Source: Bacteroidota bacterium
Lineage (GTDB): Bacteria; Bacteroidota; Bacteroidia; Chitinophagales; Chitinophagaceae
NCBI GenBank assembly: GCA_018268055.1
Contig: JAFDXF010000017.1
Location: 124,001-188,000, forward strand
DNA length: 64,000 nt
Direction of reading: 5' to 3'
Shown: piece after piece, positions 46,594-55,370 of the stretch
Layout of the letters: each line of letters begins with the position of its first letter
How positions within the stretch are numbered: position 1 is the stretch's first letter
Notes under the pieces: generated by a model
The model's database searches: none
Told to the model about the DNA's origin: nothing
The model's input: the letters and a program-made list of their open reading frames with translations, nothing else
Translations under genes and position numbers: made by a program

Positions 46594-46896
46594 TTAATCT
46601 ACAACCTTCATTACCGTGCGAAAAGCAATAAAGCGGTTTCCCCATTTATCCATTGATTTTTTTCGAAGTTCGGGAGCTTTTTGCTCGGCGTAACTGTCAT
46701 AATCGCTCATCGTTTTTGCAAAGTATTGAACAATGTATGTTATTCCATCTTCTTCATCATGTAATAATCGATAGAACTGATAATCAGTAAAGAATCCTGA
46801 GGCCATTACTTCAGGAATGTGCTCTTCTTTTTGCCACTTGATCCATTCGGTTTCTATCTCAGGTGTTATTTTTACGGTTACGTTGTAAACAATCAT
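46594..46896 (-). CDS. DUF4286 family protein
   Basis: A 100-residue soluble protein of DUF4286. It begins MIVYNVTVKITPEIETEWIKWQKEEHIPEVMASGFF, and has YIVQYFAKTMSDYDSYAEQKAPELR later. The ferredoxin-like dimeric alpha/beta-barrel fold is likely. Function unknown. It lies 27 bases after the SRPBCC gene on the same strand. Confidence 0.9.
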   Translation of the reverse strand: MIVYNVTVKITPEIETEWIKWQKEEHIPEVMASGFFTDYQFYRLLHDEEDGITYIVQYFAKTMSDYDSYAEQKAPELRKKSMDKWGNRFIAFRTVMKVVD

Positions 46897-46923
46897 ATTG
46901 ATTTATTCTTTGTCAGTTATTGT

Positions 46924-47946
46924 TTAATCTACTAACAGTATTAAACGATTTTGCCATTTTGAAAAATCTACTTCGTTTGAAGGTCTATTTATAAATTGCT
47001 CAATAAGAGGCGACTTTTCTTTTAGTTCGTTTTCTGTTTTATATTTTTTTAGGCTATTATAGGCAGCGCTTAGTTCAGCGTATCCGCCAGTGAAGGTAGT
47101 TGCAATAGCTTTAGAAGGTTCAATTTCTTTTACTTGAATTATATTGTTTTCAAACTTGCTGCCTGCTGCTACCGGGCATGCCACTGCTACATCGGCTGTT
47201 TGTGTTTTTACATCCCAATTATAAATAAAACATACGGCAGAGTCTGTAGTGATATTTTGTTTTTGTGCTTCTTCTGTAATGATGGGTAAGTGCTGCTGCA
47301 TGAAAGAGGTTATATCATTCCATTGCACTGTTTGACGTATGAGTGCATAAGTGCTACCCGAAAATACTATTGCCGCTACGGGAGATAGCTCTTCGGGCTT
47401 TTGTTTATTATCTTTTTCTATGGCAGCTTTTATTAATGCAAGACCTTCATCAAAATCTTTTCCTACTTTTTTTTCCATGTTGTAAAACAGGTTAAACACA
47501 TTCCAAGGCCTTGGTGTGGCCAATTCAAACTTCCAGGTAAGGGCGGTTATTCCGTTTTTTTCATTTAGTTCAAAAATAGAAGTAGCAGAGCCTTTTTTGG
47601 GTTTTGTGAATGTAAGTAAGTAACCTATTTTTTTATTTTCTTCTAATGTAGCAATTTCTATTTTGCCATCGCCGGCAATTTCGGGATCTCCTGTCCATGT
47701 AGAAGCAGCGCCTACAGTTCCATCTTTGCCACTTAAAATAAATTTTGAAGTAGAATCTCTTTGTCCCCAAACAGTATATTTATTAAAGTTGTCTAACATT
47801 TTCAACTGATTATAAATTTCAGATGCAGGCGCATTAATGGATATGGTACGCTCTACATACTGCGAAGTAGGCAACATAAACGAGGCGAACGCCGTTACTA
47901 ATACAAGCGATATGATAAAAAAGAAAAATAATCGAAGTGCTTTCAT
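46924..47946 (-). CDS. Membrane-anchored SRPBCC domain fused to a GyrI-like effector-binding domain
   Basis: A 340-residue protein. An N-terminal membrane anchor (LRLFFFFIISLVLVTAFASFML) precedes a START/SRPBCC domain (VERTISINAPASEIYNQLKMLDNFNKYTVW, residues 30-175). A GyrI-like effector-binding domain then covers residues 195-340 (FSGSTYALIRQTVQWNDITSFM, then FTGGYAELSAAYNSLKKY). Both domains bind small hydrophobic ligands in other proteins, so binding or transport of a lipid-like compound in the periplasm is possible. It lies ten bases after the M16 peptidase gene. Confidence 0.83.
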   Translation of the reverse strand: MKALRLFFFFIISLVLVTAFASFMLPTSQYVERTISINAPASEIYNQLKMLDNFNKYTVWGQRDSTSKFILSGKDGTVGAASTWTGDPEIAGDGKIEIATLEENKKIGYLLTFTKPKKGSATSIFELNEKNGITALTWKFELATPRPWNVFNLFYNMEKKVGKDFDEGLALIKAAIEKDNKQKPEELSPVAAIVFSGSTYALIRQTVQWNDITSFMQQHLPIITEEAQKQNITTDSAVCFIYNWDVKTQTADVAVACPVAAGSKFENNIIQVKEIEPSKAIATTFTGGYAELSAAYNSLKKYKTENELKEKSPLIEQFINRPSNEVDFSKWQNRLILLVD

Positions 47947-47956
47947 TCGTTAATTA

Positions 47957-50797
47957 TTAAAATGCTTTTTTAGGTTGTTCACTATTTTTATCGGGCTTTA
48001 AAGACACTCGTATAAAGCTGTTTGCGTTGATATATTTTTTTGCAGCATCCTGAATCGTTTTTGAATTGAGTGCATTTATCTGTTGCTGATGTTTCAGAAT
48101 ATTGGCCGGATTATTTCCGAGATAGTAAGCAAGTGAAAGATTGGTAATCCAATATTGATTTTGTTGCAGATCAACTTCTAATTTTCTTTTTTGTTGTTCT
48201 TTTAATTTTTCCAAATCATCGGTGCTTATACCATTCTTATGGATGTTTTTCAATTCTTCAAATACTGCTTTTGTTAGCGTATCTACATTTTCGGGAGCGC
48301 AGGGAAAACTGATGGTAAATGAAGAATACTCAACCGGAAATTTTGTGAAGCTCCCTTGTGCAGAGATGCCATATACACTTCCTTTTACTTCTCGTAATTG
48401 TTCTGTGAGCTTCATCGTTACTACCTGTCCAAGACTTTGAAGCAAGTAAGCATTTTCTTCACTGTATTTTGCGGGTGTAGTAAAAACAATGTTTACTATG
48501 CTTTGTGGCTCACTTCCTTTTATTATCGTTTTATCCACTTTCCCCTTCGGTGGCCTGATACCTATATCTTTACTTTTTTCGCGAAGCGGATTTCCGGATA
48601 AGCTACCAATATATTTTTCTAAAAGTGGTTTTAATGTTTCTTCATCAATAGCGCCAACGAAGAAAAAAGTAAAATCAGCCGCATTGGCAAATCTTTCTTT
48701 ATAGAGCTGAATACTTTTGCTCAGATTTATTTTTTCAAAATCTTCGGGTGTTGGTAGCGCTCCGCCTCTCGGATTATTTTGCGTCATTATTTTTTGAAAT
48801 TCAGAGGAGAAATAGAGCTGTGGATTGGCGGTAGCATTTGCATACAGTTGTTTTTGTTTTGTTTTAAAGGATTCAAACGCATCTACATCTTTTCTCGGCG
48901 AAGTAAAATATAAATGAATCAATTGCATCAATGTTTCTATTTCTTTTGGTACAGAGTTTCCGGATATAGATTCCCTATATAAGCCAATATTGGGTGATAC
49001 AGAAGTATTCTTTCCTTTCAAAAAATTTTCTAAATCAGATGCATTAAAATTTCCTACACCGCTTTGTTTTATAATAGCAGATGCGTAAAGGGCGGAATAA
49101 TAGTCGGCTTCCTTTATTAAAGAAAGGCCGCCTTTGCTAAATGCAGTAAACAGAATTTCATCGTTTTTAAAATTGGTTGGTTTTATAACTACTGTTGCTC
49201 CATTAGACAATCTGAAAGTAGTAACTTGTAAATCTTCATTAGTCTTTTCGGAAATTATTTTTCCCGATTTTAGTTTGCTGTCATCCATCAACTTGTCTGC
49301 TACTTTTTTTTCTGCATTGGGTGTAATAGCTGCAGTCTCGGCAGTGTGCAGTAGATTCTCTACCTCTACTATTGTAGGAATAACAACATTCGATTTTTCG
49401 GATGCATTCAATGTAACGACCAAATTGTCTTTGGTAATCCATTTACCGGCAAGATTGTTTATTTCATCTAATGTAACATCTGCCAAATATTGTTTTACAA
49501 AATCATATTCCCATTCTATGCCGGGTATTGGTTCGTTGGTTAAAAAATTATTTACGTACTCGCCGGCATATTTTTCTGATTCTTCTTTTTCTCGTTCACT
49601 GAAAACGCGGTCGTAAAGACTTTGTACCTGTTTTTTATAAAGGGCTAATTCCGAATTGGTAAATCCAAAACGTAGTAGTTTTTGATTTTCAATAGCAAGT
49701 GTATTCAGCGAGCGAGCCATTCCGGTATCACTTGATATTGCAGTTACTCGAAACATATCTTTGGTGCGTGCATTACTGCTTCCAAAATAAGAAGAGGCGA
49801 CTACAAATGGAGGATTGGGTTTTAATGATATTTCACGAAAGCGATTGTTCAACATGCCGGTAAATAACTGAGTGTTCATATATCTACAGTAATCATCAAT
49901 GGTGATTTGTGGTAATACATCTTTTTTAAACATCAACTCTACCGAAGGAAATGCAGTTTCTTTGTCTTTGGCTACTACGGTAAGCGGCTCTGTATGATTG
50001 GGCACTGGAAAATATGTTCTTGGCCTTGGAGAACTTGCGACCGGTATATCACCAAAAACATCTTTAATCTTTTGTTCAATATCGCTTACATCCACATCGC
50101 CCACTACCACGATTGCTTGTAAATCCGGTCGATACCAATCTTTGTAAAACCTTCTTAATGCGCTTTGAGAAAAATGTTCAATACTTTCTTTTGTGCCTAT
50201 TGGCAATCGTTCGGCATATTTGGAGCCGTGATATTGAATGGGAAGCGTCTGCCGCATCATTCGTTCAGCCGCACCTCTACTTATTCTCCATTCTTCTATT
50301 ACAACACCTCTTTCTTTTTCAATTTCAACAGAATCTAATAAAGCATTTCTTGCCCAATCTTCCAAAATCTCCAATCCCTTATCTATTAAGCCTGGTTTGT
50401 CGGTAGGCACCGGTAAAATATAAACTGTTTCATCAAAACCGGTGTAGGCGTTTAAGTCGGCACCAAATTGAACACCGATACTTTGGAGATAGCTTACGAG
50501 TTCATTTTTGGGAAAACGTTTTGTTCCGTTGAAATTCATGTGTTCCATAAAATGAGCAAGGCCAAGTTGGTCTTCATCTTCCAATACAGAGCCGGCATTT
50601 ACGACCAACCTCAATTCTGCCCTTTTTTCGGGTAAGCTATTATGGCGGATATAATAAGTCAGTCCATTTGCAAGTTTACCAATCCGAACCTTTGGGTCCA
50701 AAGGCATTTTCTGAGACCTGTCAATCTGCGGAAATGCTGATTGCAGCAGAAATACCGCTAAGACCCATAACAAACCGGATTTGGCTCTACTCTTCAT
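47957..50797 (-). CDS. M16 family zinc metallopeptidase
   Basis: A 946-residue exported peptidase (signal MKSRAKSGLLWVLAVFLLQSAF). The inverted zinc motif HFMEH is at 82-86, with the distal Glu in EIEKERGVVIEEW. Two M16 halves follow, the second inactive as usual, with RLSNGATVVIKPTNFKNDEI and RGGALPTPEDFEKINL. It resembles the pitrilysin-like periplasmic peptidases of Bacteroidota that degrade peptides. It is first of a minus-strand group with the SRPBCC and DUF4286 genes. Confidence 0.93.
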   Translation of the reverse strand: MKSRAKSGLLWVLAVFLLQSAFPQIDRSQKMPLDPKVRIGKLANGLTYYIRHNSLPEKRAELRLVVNAGSVLEDEDQLGLAHFMEHMNFNGTKRFPKNELVSYLQSIGVQFGADLNAYTGFDETVYILPVPTDKPGLIDKGLEILEDWARNALLDSVEIEKERGVVIEEWRISRGAAERMMRQTLPIQYHGSKYAERLPIGTKESIEHFSQSALRRFYKDWYRPDLQAIVVVGDVDVSDIEQKIKDVFGDIPVASSPRPRTYFPVPNHTEPLTVVAKDKETAFPSVELMFKKDVLPQITIDDYCRYMNTQLFTGMLNNRFREISLKPNPPFVVASSYFGSSNARTKDMFRVTAISSDTGMARSLNTLAIENQKLLRFGFTNSELALYKKQVQSLYDRVFSEREKEESEKYAGEYVNNFLTNEPIPGIEWEYDFVKQYLADVTLDEINNLAGKWITKDNLVVTLNASEKSNVVIPTIVEVENLLHTAETAAITPNAEKKVADKLMDDSKLKSGKIISEKTNEDLQVTTFRLSNGATVVIKPTNFKNDEILFTAFSKGGLSLIKEADYYSALYASAIIKQSGVGNFNASDLENFLKGKNTSVSPNIGLYRESISGNSVPKEIETLMQLIHLYFTSPRKDVDAFESFKTKQKQLYANATANPQLYFSSEFQKIMTQNNPRGGALPTPEDFEKINLSKSIQLYKERFANAADFTFFFVGAIDEETLKPLLEKYIGSLSGNPLREKSKDIGIRPPKGKVDKTIIKGSEPQSIVNIVFTTPAKYSEENAYLLQSLGQVVTMKLTEQLREVKGSVYGISAQGSFTKFPVEYSSFTISFPCAPENVDTLTKAVFEELKNIHKNGISTDDLEKLKEQQKRKLEVDLQQNQYWITNLSLAYYLGNNPANILKHQQQINALNSKTIQDAAKKYINANSFIRVSLKPDKNSEQPKKAF

Positions 50798-50919
50798 AGT
50801 CTTATTATTTAGGAAGGTAAATTTACCTTAACTCTATGGGTAAATAAAATAAATATCAAAGAAGGACTTCCTGATTTTTGCTACTCAAATTTAGTACATA
50901 AAAAAGAGGCGAAATGTTT

Positions 50920-50927
50920 TATATTTG
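50920..50927 (+). promoter_or_regulatory. -7 box of adk (TATATTTG)
   Basis: Perfect TAnnTTTG, 28 bases before the adk ATG; no strong -33 element. Confidence 0.5.
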
Positions 50928-50955
50928 TCTGTAAACCAAATAAGAAAACTGTTTT

Positions 50956-51537
50956 ATGTATAATCTTGTGCTATTTGGCCCTCCGGGAAGTGGAAAAGGA
51001 ACTCAATCGGAAAAAATTGTAGAACACTGCGGGCTGGTTCATTTATCAACCGGCAATTTATTGCGTGAAGAAATAAAAAATAAAACACCATTGGGCATGG
51101 AGGCAAAATCATTTATTGATAAAGGCCACCTTGTACCCGATGAAGTGGTAATAGGTATGGTGGATTCTTATTTTGATGCGCATAAAGATGCCAAAGGGTT
51201 TTTGTTTGATGGTTTTCCTCGCACACTTGCTCAGGCAAAAGCATTGGACAAATTAATGGCATTGAAAAAGACAGCCATTGCTCAAGTATTGATGCTCGAT
51301 GTAGATCAAGAAGAGTTGATCAAAAGATTGGTGCATCGTGGTAAAACATCCGGCCGTAGTGATGATGCCGATGAGAATATACAGCGAAAAAGACAAGAAG
51401 TTTATCGTAGTGAAACACTTCCGGTAGCTGATTATTATACAAAAGAAAAAAAATTAGCCAATCTGGATGGTATGGGTAGTATAGATGAAATATTTGGAAG
51501 GATATGCAGTTATATTGATAAAAAGACAAAGAAATAA
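50956..51537 (+). CDS. adk: Adenylate kinase
   Basis: A 193-residue short-type adenylate kinase. The P-loop is FGPPGSGKGTQ at 8-18, with HLSTGNLLREE, FDGFPRTLAQA and a compact lid (RGKTSGRSDDADENIQRKR) without zinc cysteines. It keeps AMP, ADP and ATP in balance. It is followed by a strong terminator. Confidence 0.97.
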   Translation: MYNLVLFGPPGSGKGTQSEKIVEHCGLVHLSTGNLLREEIKNKTPLGMEAKSFIDKGHLVPDEVVIGMVDSYFDAHKDAKGFLFDGFPRTLAQAKALDKLMALKKTAIAQVLMLDVDQEELIKRLVHRGKTSGRSDDADENIQRKRQEVYRSETLPVADYYTKEKKLANLDGMGSIDEIFGRICSYIDKKTKK

Positions 51538-51565
51538 AATAATCAATCAATAAATTTGTTCATTG

Positions 51566-51603
51566 GCTCCGTAAAATTTGAATGCTTACGGAGCTTTTTT
51601 TAT
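51566..51603 (+). terminator. Intrinsic terminator after adk
   Basis: A 9-bp perfect stem (GCTCCGTAA with TTACGGAGC), 11-base loop and a run of T residues. Confidence 0.88.
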
Positions 51604-51630
51604 TTTAGTATAATATATAAACCTCGCACT

Positions 51631-52107
51631 ATGAGTTTAGAGAAAGAAAATTTTTTACGCAATAAGTTTATTGGTTGCTTGCAGCGTTTAGATGCTACAA
51701 CAAAACCACTTTGGGGTAAGATGAATGTGCAGCAGATGATAGAGCATTTTATAGAAGTAGTAATGGTGGCCAACGGGAAAATAAAAATGAACATTGTAAC
51801 TCCTGCCGATAAACTGCCTCGCTATCGAGAGTTTATGATGAGTGAGACTCCTTTCAAAGAAAATACCAAAAGCCCTGTTTTGTCTGAAGAACCATCGCCA
51901 TTAAAATATGCTACCAAACAAGCGGCGATTGGCGTTTTGCATGAAGAATTGATTGACTTTTTTGAAGTGTTTGATAAAAACCCTTCAATGAGAACAACTC
52001 ATCCTGCTTTTGGAGCATTGGATCTTGCCGAAAATGTTCAGATCATGCATAAACATGCGGTGCATCATCTAAAACAATTTGGTGTGGAGCTATATTCTTT
52101 AGATTAA
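51631..52107 (+). CDS. DinB-like protein (DUF1569 type)
   Basis: A 158-residue helical protein of the DinB/DUF1569 kind, starting MSLEKENFLRNKF; an upstream frame from 51556 would run through the adk terminator. Candidate metal ligands are the His in MIEHF, in LHEELIDFF and in MHKHAVHHLKQFG. Such four-helix bundles include thiol-dependent transferases. The substrate is unknown. Its stop codon overlaps that of the convergent lipoprotein gene (TTAA shared). Confidence 0.78.
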   Translation: MSLEKENFLRNKFIGCLQRLDATTKPLWGKMNVQQMIEHFIEVVMVANGKIKMNIVTPADKLPRYREFMMSETPFKENTKSPVLSEEPSPLKYATKQAAIGVLHEELIDFFEVFDKNPSMRTTHPAFGALDLAENVQIMHKHAVHHLKQFGVELYSLD

Positions 52108-52571
52108 GATTTTGTTTTCAATAAAGAATCTGCTTTTTTCAAGCTACTATTGATAGCTTCCTTCATAACAGAAACCTTGCCTGCCTCGTCTGTTAAATAT
52201 TTAATGCGCATATCTAAATTGTTACTTGCCGAATCGAGGTTCATTTCTTCCATCCACTTTTCCATACTATTGTAAGCGGTTTGCAGTTCAGTGGTGCTGT
52301 TGCTGAGGCTTTCCTTTAGCGATGCAGCAGCGGCTTGCGCTTGTTGTGGCAATTTATTAATGGAATCTAGCAAGTGTTGCACTCTTGCTTTTACGTCTTC
52401 TATTTTCATCCAGCCTACCATGCCTTCGTCATGTCCTTTCAACACTACTTTGTAAAGACTGTCTGCTGTAGCCGTTAATTCTTTTTTTCCGGAGTTGTTG
52501 TTTTTATCGTTGCATCCGATTGAAAGTGCTACAATAGTTAATGAAAACAGTGGTAGGAGGATTTTTTTCAT
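52104..52571 (-). CDS. Helical lipoprotein, often labelled viral A-type inclusion-like
   Basis: A 155-residue lipoprotein (signal MKKILLPLFSLTIVALSIGC). The mature part is helical: LYKVVLKGHDEGMVGWMKIEDVKARVQHLLDSI, then a Gln/Ala-rich coil and LQTAYNSMEKWMEEMNLDS. Similar Bacteroidota proteins carry the uninformative label viral A-type inclusion protein. Function unknown. The start at 52571 gives the signal peptide; the longer frame from 52640 does not. Confidence 0.72.
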   Translation of the reverse strand: MKKILLPLFSLTIVALSIGCNDKNNNSGKKELTATADSLYKVVLKGHDEGMVGWMKIEDVKARVQHLLDSINKLPQQAQAAAASLKESLSNSTTELQTAYNSMEKWMEEMNLDSASNNLDMRIKYLTDEAGKVSVMKEAINSSLKKADSLLKTKS

Positions 52572-52751
52572 AAAATAATATTTATTCAAAGATAATCCTG
52601 ATTTGGTTAATGGGAAAAAATAGTGAGGTGGGGGACTCATTAAAACACTTGTAAGAAGAATTGTATGGCAATAAATCGGGCTAAGCGATGGAATACAGCT
52701 TAAAAAAAATTTGCTGCGTAAGGTTAAGCATTAGGGTGATGGAAAGTAGTT

Positions 52752-53345
52752 TTAACCGAAGCGCATCCCCTTAATTATAAATTCAGCTTCTTCCGAAATT
52801 ATTGAGTCGTCACTATTTGTTGTCCAAAAAAATAGCCTATAAATATATTCTCCTTGCCTAAAAAAATATTCAGTGTGTGTAGTCGTAATTCTATTGAACG
52901 AGTTAATTGTTTGGTATTTGAGTTTATAAGCACTCGTGAGGCCACAATTTATTTTTTCAAATTTTGGCGGTTTAATATTTAAATTGACTTTGAGCTGAAC
53001 TTTAATATCGTCTATAATGGCCGTGTCTAAAGCGCTTGATTTATACTGTATGCATAAAGTTGAATAATATGTCTGAACAACTGTATGGGCTTGATAAAGG
53101 ATTTTTGGTTTGGTGTTATCAAGTCTAAGTGTTGCGTATTTAATAAATTATTTACTTATGTCCCGATAATATTTTGTTTTCAATGGTTGAAAATAATAGT
53201 CGCCTAATAGTTGAACCTTCATTAGCGGTGATGACTGCTCATAATAATTATAACCATCAACCATTTTTATTGATGACGATTTGTTCGTTACGCCACAAGA
53301 TGTAAAAATGAGTAGAAAATAAAGCGTTTGAATGTTAAGTTTCAT
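52752..53345 (-). pseudogene. Hypothetical lipoprotein gene with internal TAA
   Basis: From the ATG at 53345 (MKLNIQTLYFLLIFTSCGV, a lipoprotein signal) the frame runs 65 codons to TAA at 53148-53150, then continues in the same frame for 131 codons. The continuation reads KYATLRLDNTKPKIL, later KINCGLTSAYKLKYQTINSF and REGEYIYRLFFW-like sequence (RQGEYIYRLFFW), to TAA at 52752. The second part has no early ATG. One base change explains the break. I do not recognise the family. The alternative is that the short 65-residue product is functional. Confidence 0.65.
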
Positions 53346-53423
53346 TTGTGTGTAGGCTCCCCATTTTTAGTACACTTCAAAAGTAGAATAATTTATTCAT
53401 TGTAGTGAAAGTGTAGGCTTCCC

Positions 53424-53468
53424 CAAAAACAATAAAATTTATTTGGTTTTATGCACAGTTCATGTTGT
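53424..53468. repeat. 45-base direct repeat, copy 1
   Basis: Matches 54508-54552 at 43 of 45 positions. It contains TTTTATGCACAGTTCATGTTGT and lies just downstream (minus strand) of the antitoxin gene, 1084 bases from copy 2. Confidence 0.85.
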
Positions 53469-53483
53469 GCGGTCGGCATATTG

Positions 53484-53807
53484 TTAGTAAGCCAATTTTT
53501 GCCTGTTGAGCTCTACATTAAAATTTACTTTTGCTCCTAAAGCGTCAAACACTCTCAAAATAGTTTCAAGCCTTGCGTTTTTTACACTGTTTTCAATTTT
53601 TGATATTTGAGCCTTCTGTACACCAACAAGGTTGCCTAATTGTTCTTGTGTCAAGTTTCGTTCTTGTCTGGCTTGTTTAATGGCTTGCCCTAACAAGTCT
53701 ATTCTTAGCTCATTTTCAAACGCTTCTCGCTTTTCAGTTCCACGCTTGCCAATGTGTTTGTCTATCATTGTGTCAAGCGAAACGGTTTTAAATTTATTTG
53801 TTGCCAT
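53484..53807 (-). CDS. HigA-type antitoxin, XRE family
   Basis: A 107-residue protein with an XRE helix-turn-helix at residues 38-95: IKQARQERNLTQEQLGNLVGVQKAQISKIENSVKNARLETILRVFDALGAKV. It is the antitoxin and repressor of a HigBA-type pair. The start codon overlaps the end of the upstream toxin reading frame, as usual. The toxin is broken by a stop codon, so this is an orphan antitoxin now. An inverted repeat TTTCCC-N4-GGGAAA in the promoter is its likely operator. Confidence 0.9.
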   Translation of the reverse strand: MATNKFKTVSLDTMIDKHIGKRGTEKREAFENELRIDLLGQAIKQARQERNLTQEQLGNLVGVQKAQISKIENSVKNARLETILRVFDALGAKVNFNVELNRQKLAY

Positions 53808-54156
53808 TTGTATTTGTTTTTGTCTTGTTGTTTAAATATTGTTTTCGTATTTCTTCGGCTTTCTTGATTTCTTTTGGTGGTGTTTTCTGTGTTTTTTTCA
53901 AAACTCCGTGAGTTGCAACTACCAATGTTTCTTTTCCGCTTGTTGTGTCCCAAAACGAAAAAAGCCTATATGCTTTGCTGTTGTATAAAGTCCGAAATTC
54001 CTAGATGAAGTCGTTTAACTTTTTGAATAGTTCATTGTCGTTCACAAATTGAGCTTTCTTGATGTTGTAGTAAATTTTTTCCCTCGTTTTGTCGTCAATG
54101 TTCTCTAAAAACTCAATTGCTTCAGGCAGTAATTCTATCTCAAAGGTTGGCTTCAT
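53794..54156 (-). pseudogene. HigB/RelE-type toxin (Gp49-like), killed by TAG
   Basis: The minus strand from the ATG at 54156 reads MKPTFEIELLPEAIEFLENI, then KKAQFVNDNELFKKLNDFI, TAG at codon 52 (54001-54003), and continues EFRTLYNSKAYRLFSFWD and THGVLKKTQKTPPKEIKKAEEIR to a stop at 53794. This is a complete Gp49-like HigB of 120 codons. The stop sits where the family has Trp (IWEFRT), so TGG to TAG is the simplest cause. The C-terminal catalytic half would not be made. The end overlaps the antitoxin start by 14 bases. Confidence 0.88.
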
Positions 54157-54169
54157 TCGCAATTTTTGT

Positions 54170-54201
54170 CAAAAATACAAATTTCCCAATCGGGAAACAA
54201 G
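54170..54201 (-). promoter_or_regulatory. Promoter and operator of the HigBA pair
   Basis: A perfect -7 box (TATTTTTG, 54170-54177) and a CTTG at 54198-54201 are 20 bases apart. The spacer holds the inverted repeat TTTCCC-AATC-GGGAAA at 54182-54197, placed so that a bound repressor would block RNA polymerase. Binding by the adjacent XRE protein is inferred. Confidence 0.7.
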
Positions 54202-54507
54202 TGTTTTTTATCAAAAGCTTAAAAATATCAGAAGTGTTGGTTTCTCAAAAATAATATTTGTAAAGATGAATTGAAAGTCAATTAGTTTGTTTTAGTGTGT
54301 GTAATAAAAAAGGAGGAAAAGCATTACGAGATGTATTGTATGTGTGTGCAATGAATGCCAAACAAACAAACTCCGCTTGCAAGGCACTTTATGACAACTT
54401 AAAAGTAAATGGGAAAACATGCATTAATAGCAGTAATGAATAAGTTACTCAAACAAGTTTTTGCGGTAGTAAAAAACGGAACCATTTATCAACCCAATTA
54501 CTGTTCA
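54202..54507. other. Gene-free stretch in the accessory strip
   Basis: AT-rich sequence with no supported gene. Purine-rich fragments around 54307-54325 and scattered ATGs give no coding frame with recognisable content. Confidence 0.45.
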
Positions 54508-54552
54508 CAAAAACCATAAAATTTATTTAGTTTTATGCACAGTTCATGTTGT
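54508..54552. repeat. 45-base direct repeat, copy 2
   Basis: Second copy of the repeat at 53424-53468, differing at two positions. It lies just downstream (minus strand) of the small lipoprotein gene at 54579 and is followed by GTTGTAGGC. Confidence 0.85.
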
Positions 54553-54578
54553 AGGCAGTTTTGTTTAGGATTTTAAAA

Positions 54579-54848
54579 TTAGGTTTTGAAAATAAGTAGG
54601 TATATAATCAACAGCACAATTCCTCCCACAATAAAGGTTTGAACAGTAAATGGGTCATTATCTTTTTTGTCTTTTATGCCTGTTGTTTTTAGCAAGAAGT
54701 TTCCAAGACCCATTGCAATTCCCATCAACGGAAAACCTAAAATCATCATCCAAAGTTTGAATGAAGTTCCGCCATCTTCGTTTTCGTTGCAAGAAGTCAA
54801 AAAAATAAGTGTGACGATGGTTGATATAATTCTGAAAGGTTTATTCAC
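54579..54848 (-). CDS. Small hypothetical lipoprotein with two membrane segments
   Basis: An 89-residue protein. A lipoprotein signal (IISTIVTLIFLTSC) is followed by an acidic stretch, then membrane segments LWMMILGFPLMGIAMGLGNFLL and FIVGGIVLLIIYLLIF. No family recognised. It is one of several small orphan genes on the minus strand of this strip. Confidence 0.6.
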   Translation of the reverse strand: MNKPFRIISTIVTLIFLTSCNENEDGGTSFKLWMMILGFPLMGIAMGLGNFLLKTTGIKDKKDNDPFTVQTFIVGGIVLLIIYLLIFKT

Positions 54849-54881
54849 TTTGAATGGTTAGTTCTTGTTTGTAAAACGTAA

Positions 54882-55280
54882 TCAAGCAATTTGAACTTTA
54901 TATTTTTTTTGGAGTTCGCTTAAAATCATCTCGTATGATTGAACTTGATTGCTTACGTTGCCCTCCACCGCAAATTCTGCGTTCAAGAAAGAACTTTGCT
55001 TTTGGTCGCAACGATAATTGACTTTACTTCCAAAGCCTAATTTGTTAGCGAAGACAAAACGCTGTCCATCTTTTGTCATTGTGAAAATCTCTATTTCAGT
55101 TTCGCTCATCTTTACAATTTTATAGTCTGCAAAATCTTGAGCTATGCACTCTAAAAAGTCATGAAATACTTGGTCAAGTCCTCCTTGAAGTACAACATTA
55201 TTTCTTAGTTGCGTTTTGTCACTACTATACTTTGAAAAAATCATGATTGCGATAATCACAATAACAATCAAAATCCACAT
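54882..55280 (-). CDS. Hypothetical membrane-anchored protein
   Basis: A 132-residue protein with one N-terminal membrane segment (WILIVIVIIAIMIFS) and a soluble beta-rich domain (SETEIEIFTMTKDGQRFVFANKLGFGSKVNYRCD). No family recognised. It is 33 bases upstream of the small lipoprotein gene, same strand, so probably co-transcribed. Confidence 0.6.
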   Translation of the reverse strand: MWILIVIVIIAIMIFSKYSSDKTQLRNNVVLQGGLDQVFHDFLECIAQDFADYKIVKMSETEIEIFTMTKDGQRFVFANKLGFGSKVNYRCDQKQSSFLNAEFAVEGNVSNQVQSYEMILSELQKKYKVQIA

Positions 55281-55370
55281 ATTGAGAAGGTTTGTTTATG
55301 AGTAATGTCTTTTATCTTCTGAAATGTAGGGTGTTCGTTGTCAAATTGCCTACAACTCTTATAAAACCAT

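Noticed and set aside
53765..53953. 62-residue minus-strand frame ahead of the antitoxin gene.
   Set aside because: It is a shadow of the C-terminal part of the broken HigB toxin in another frame.
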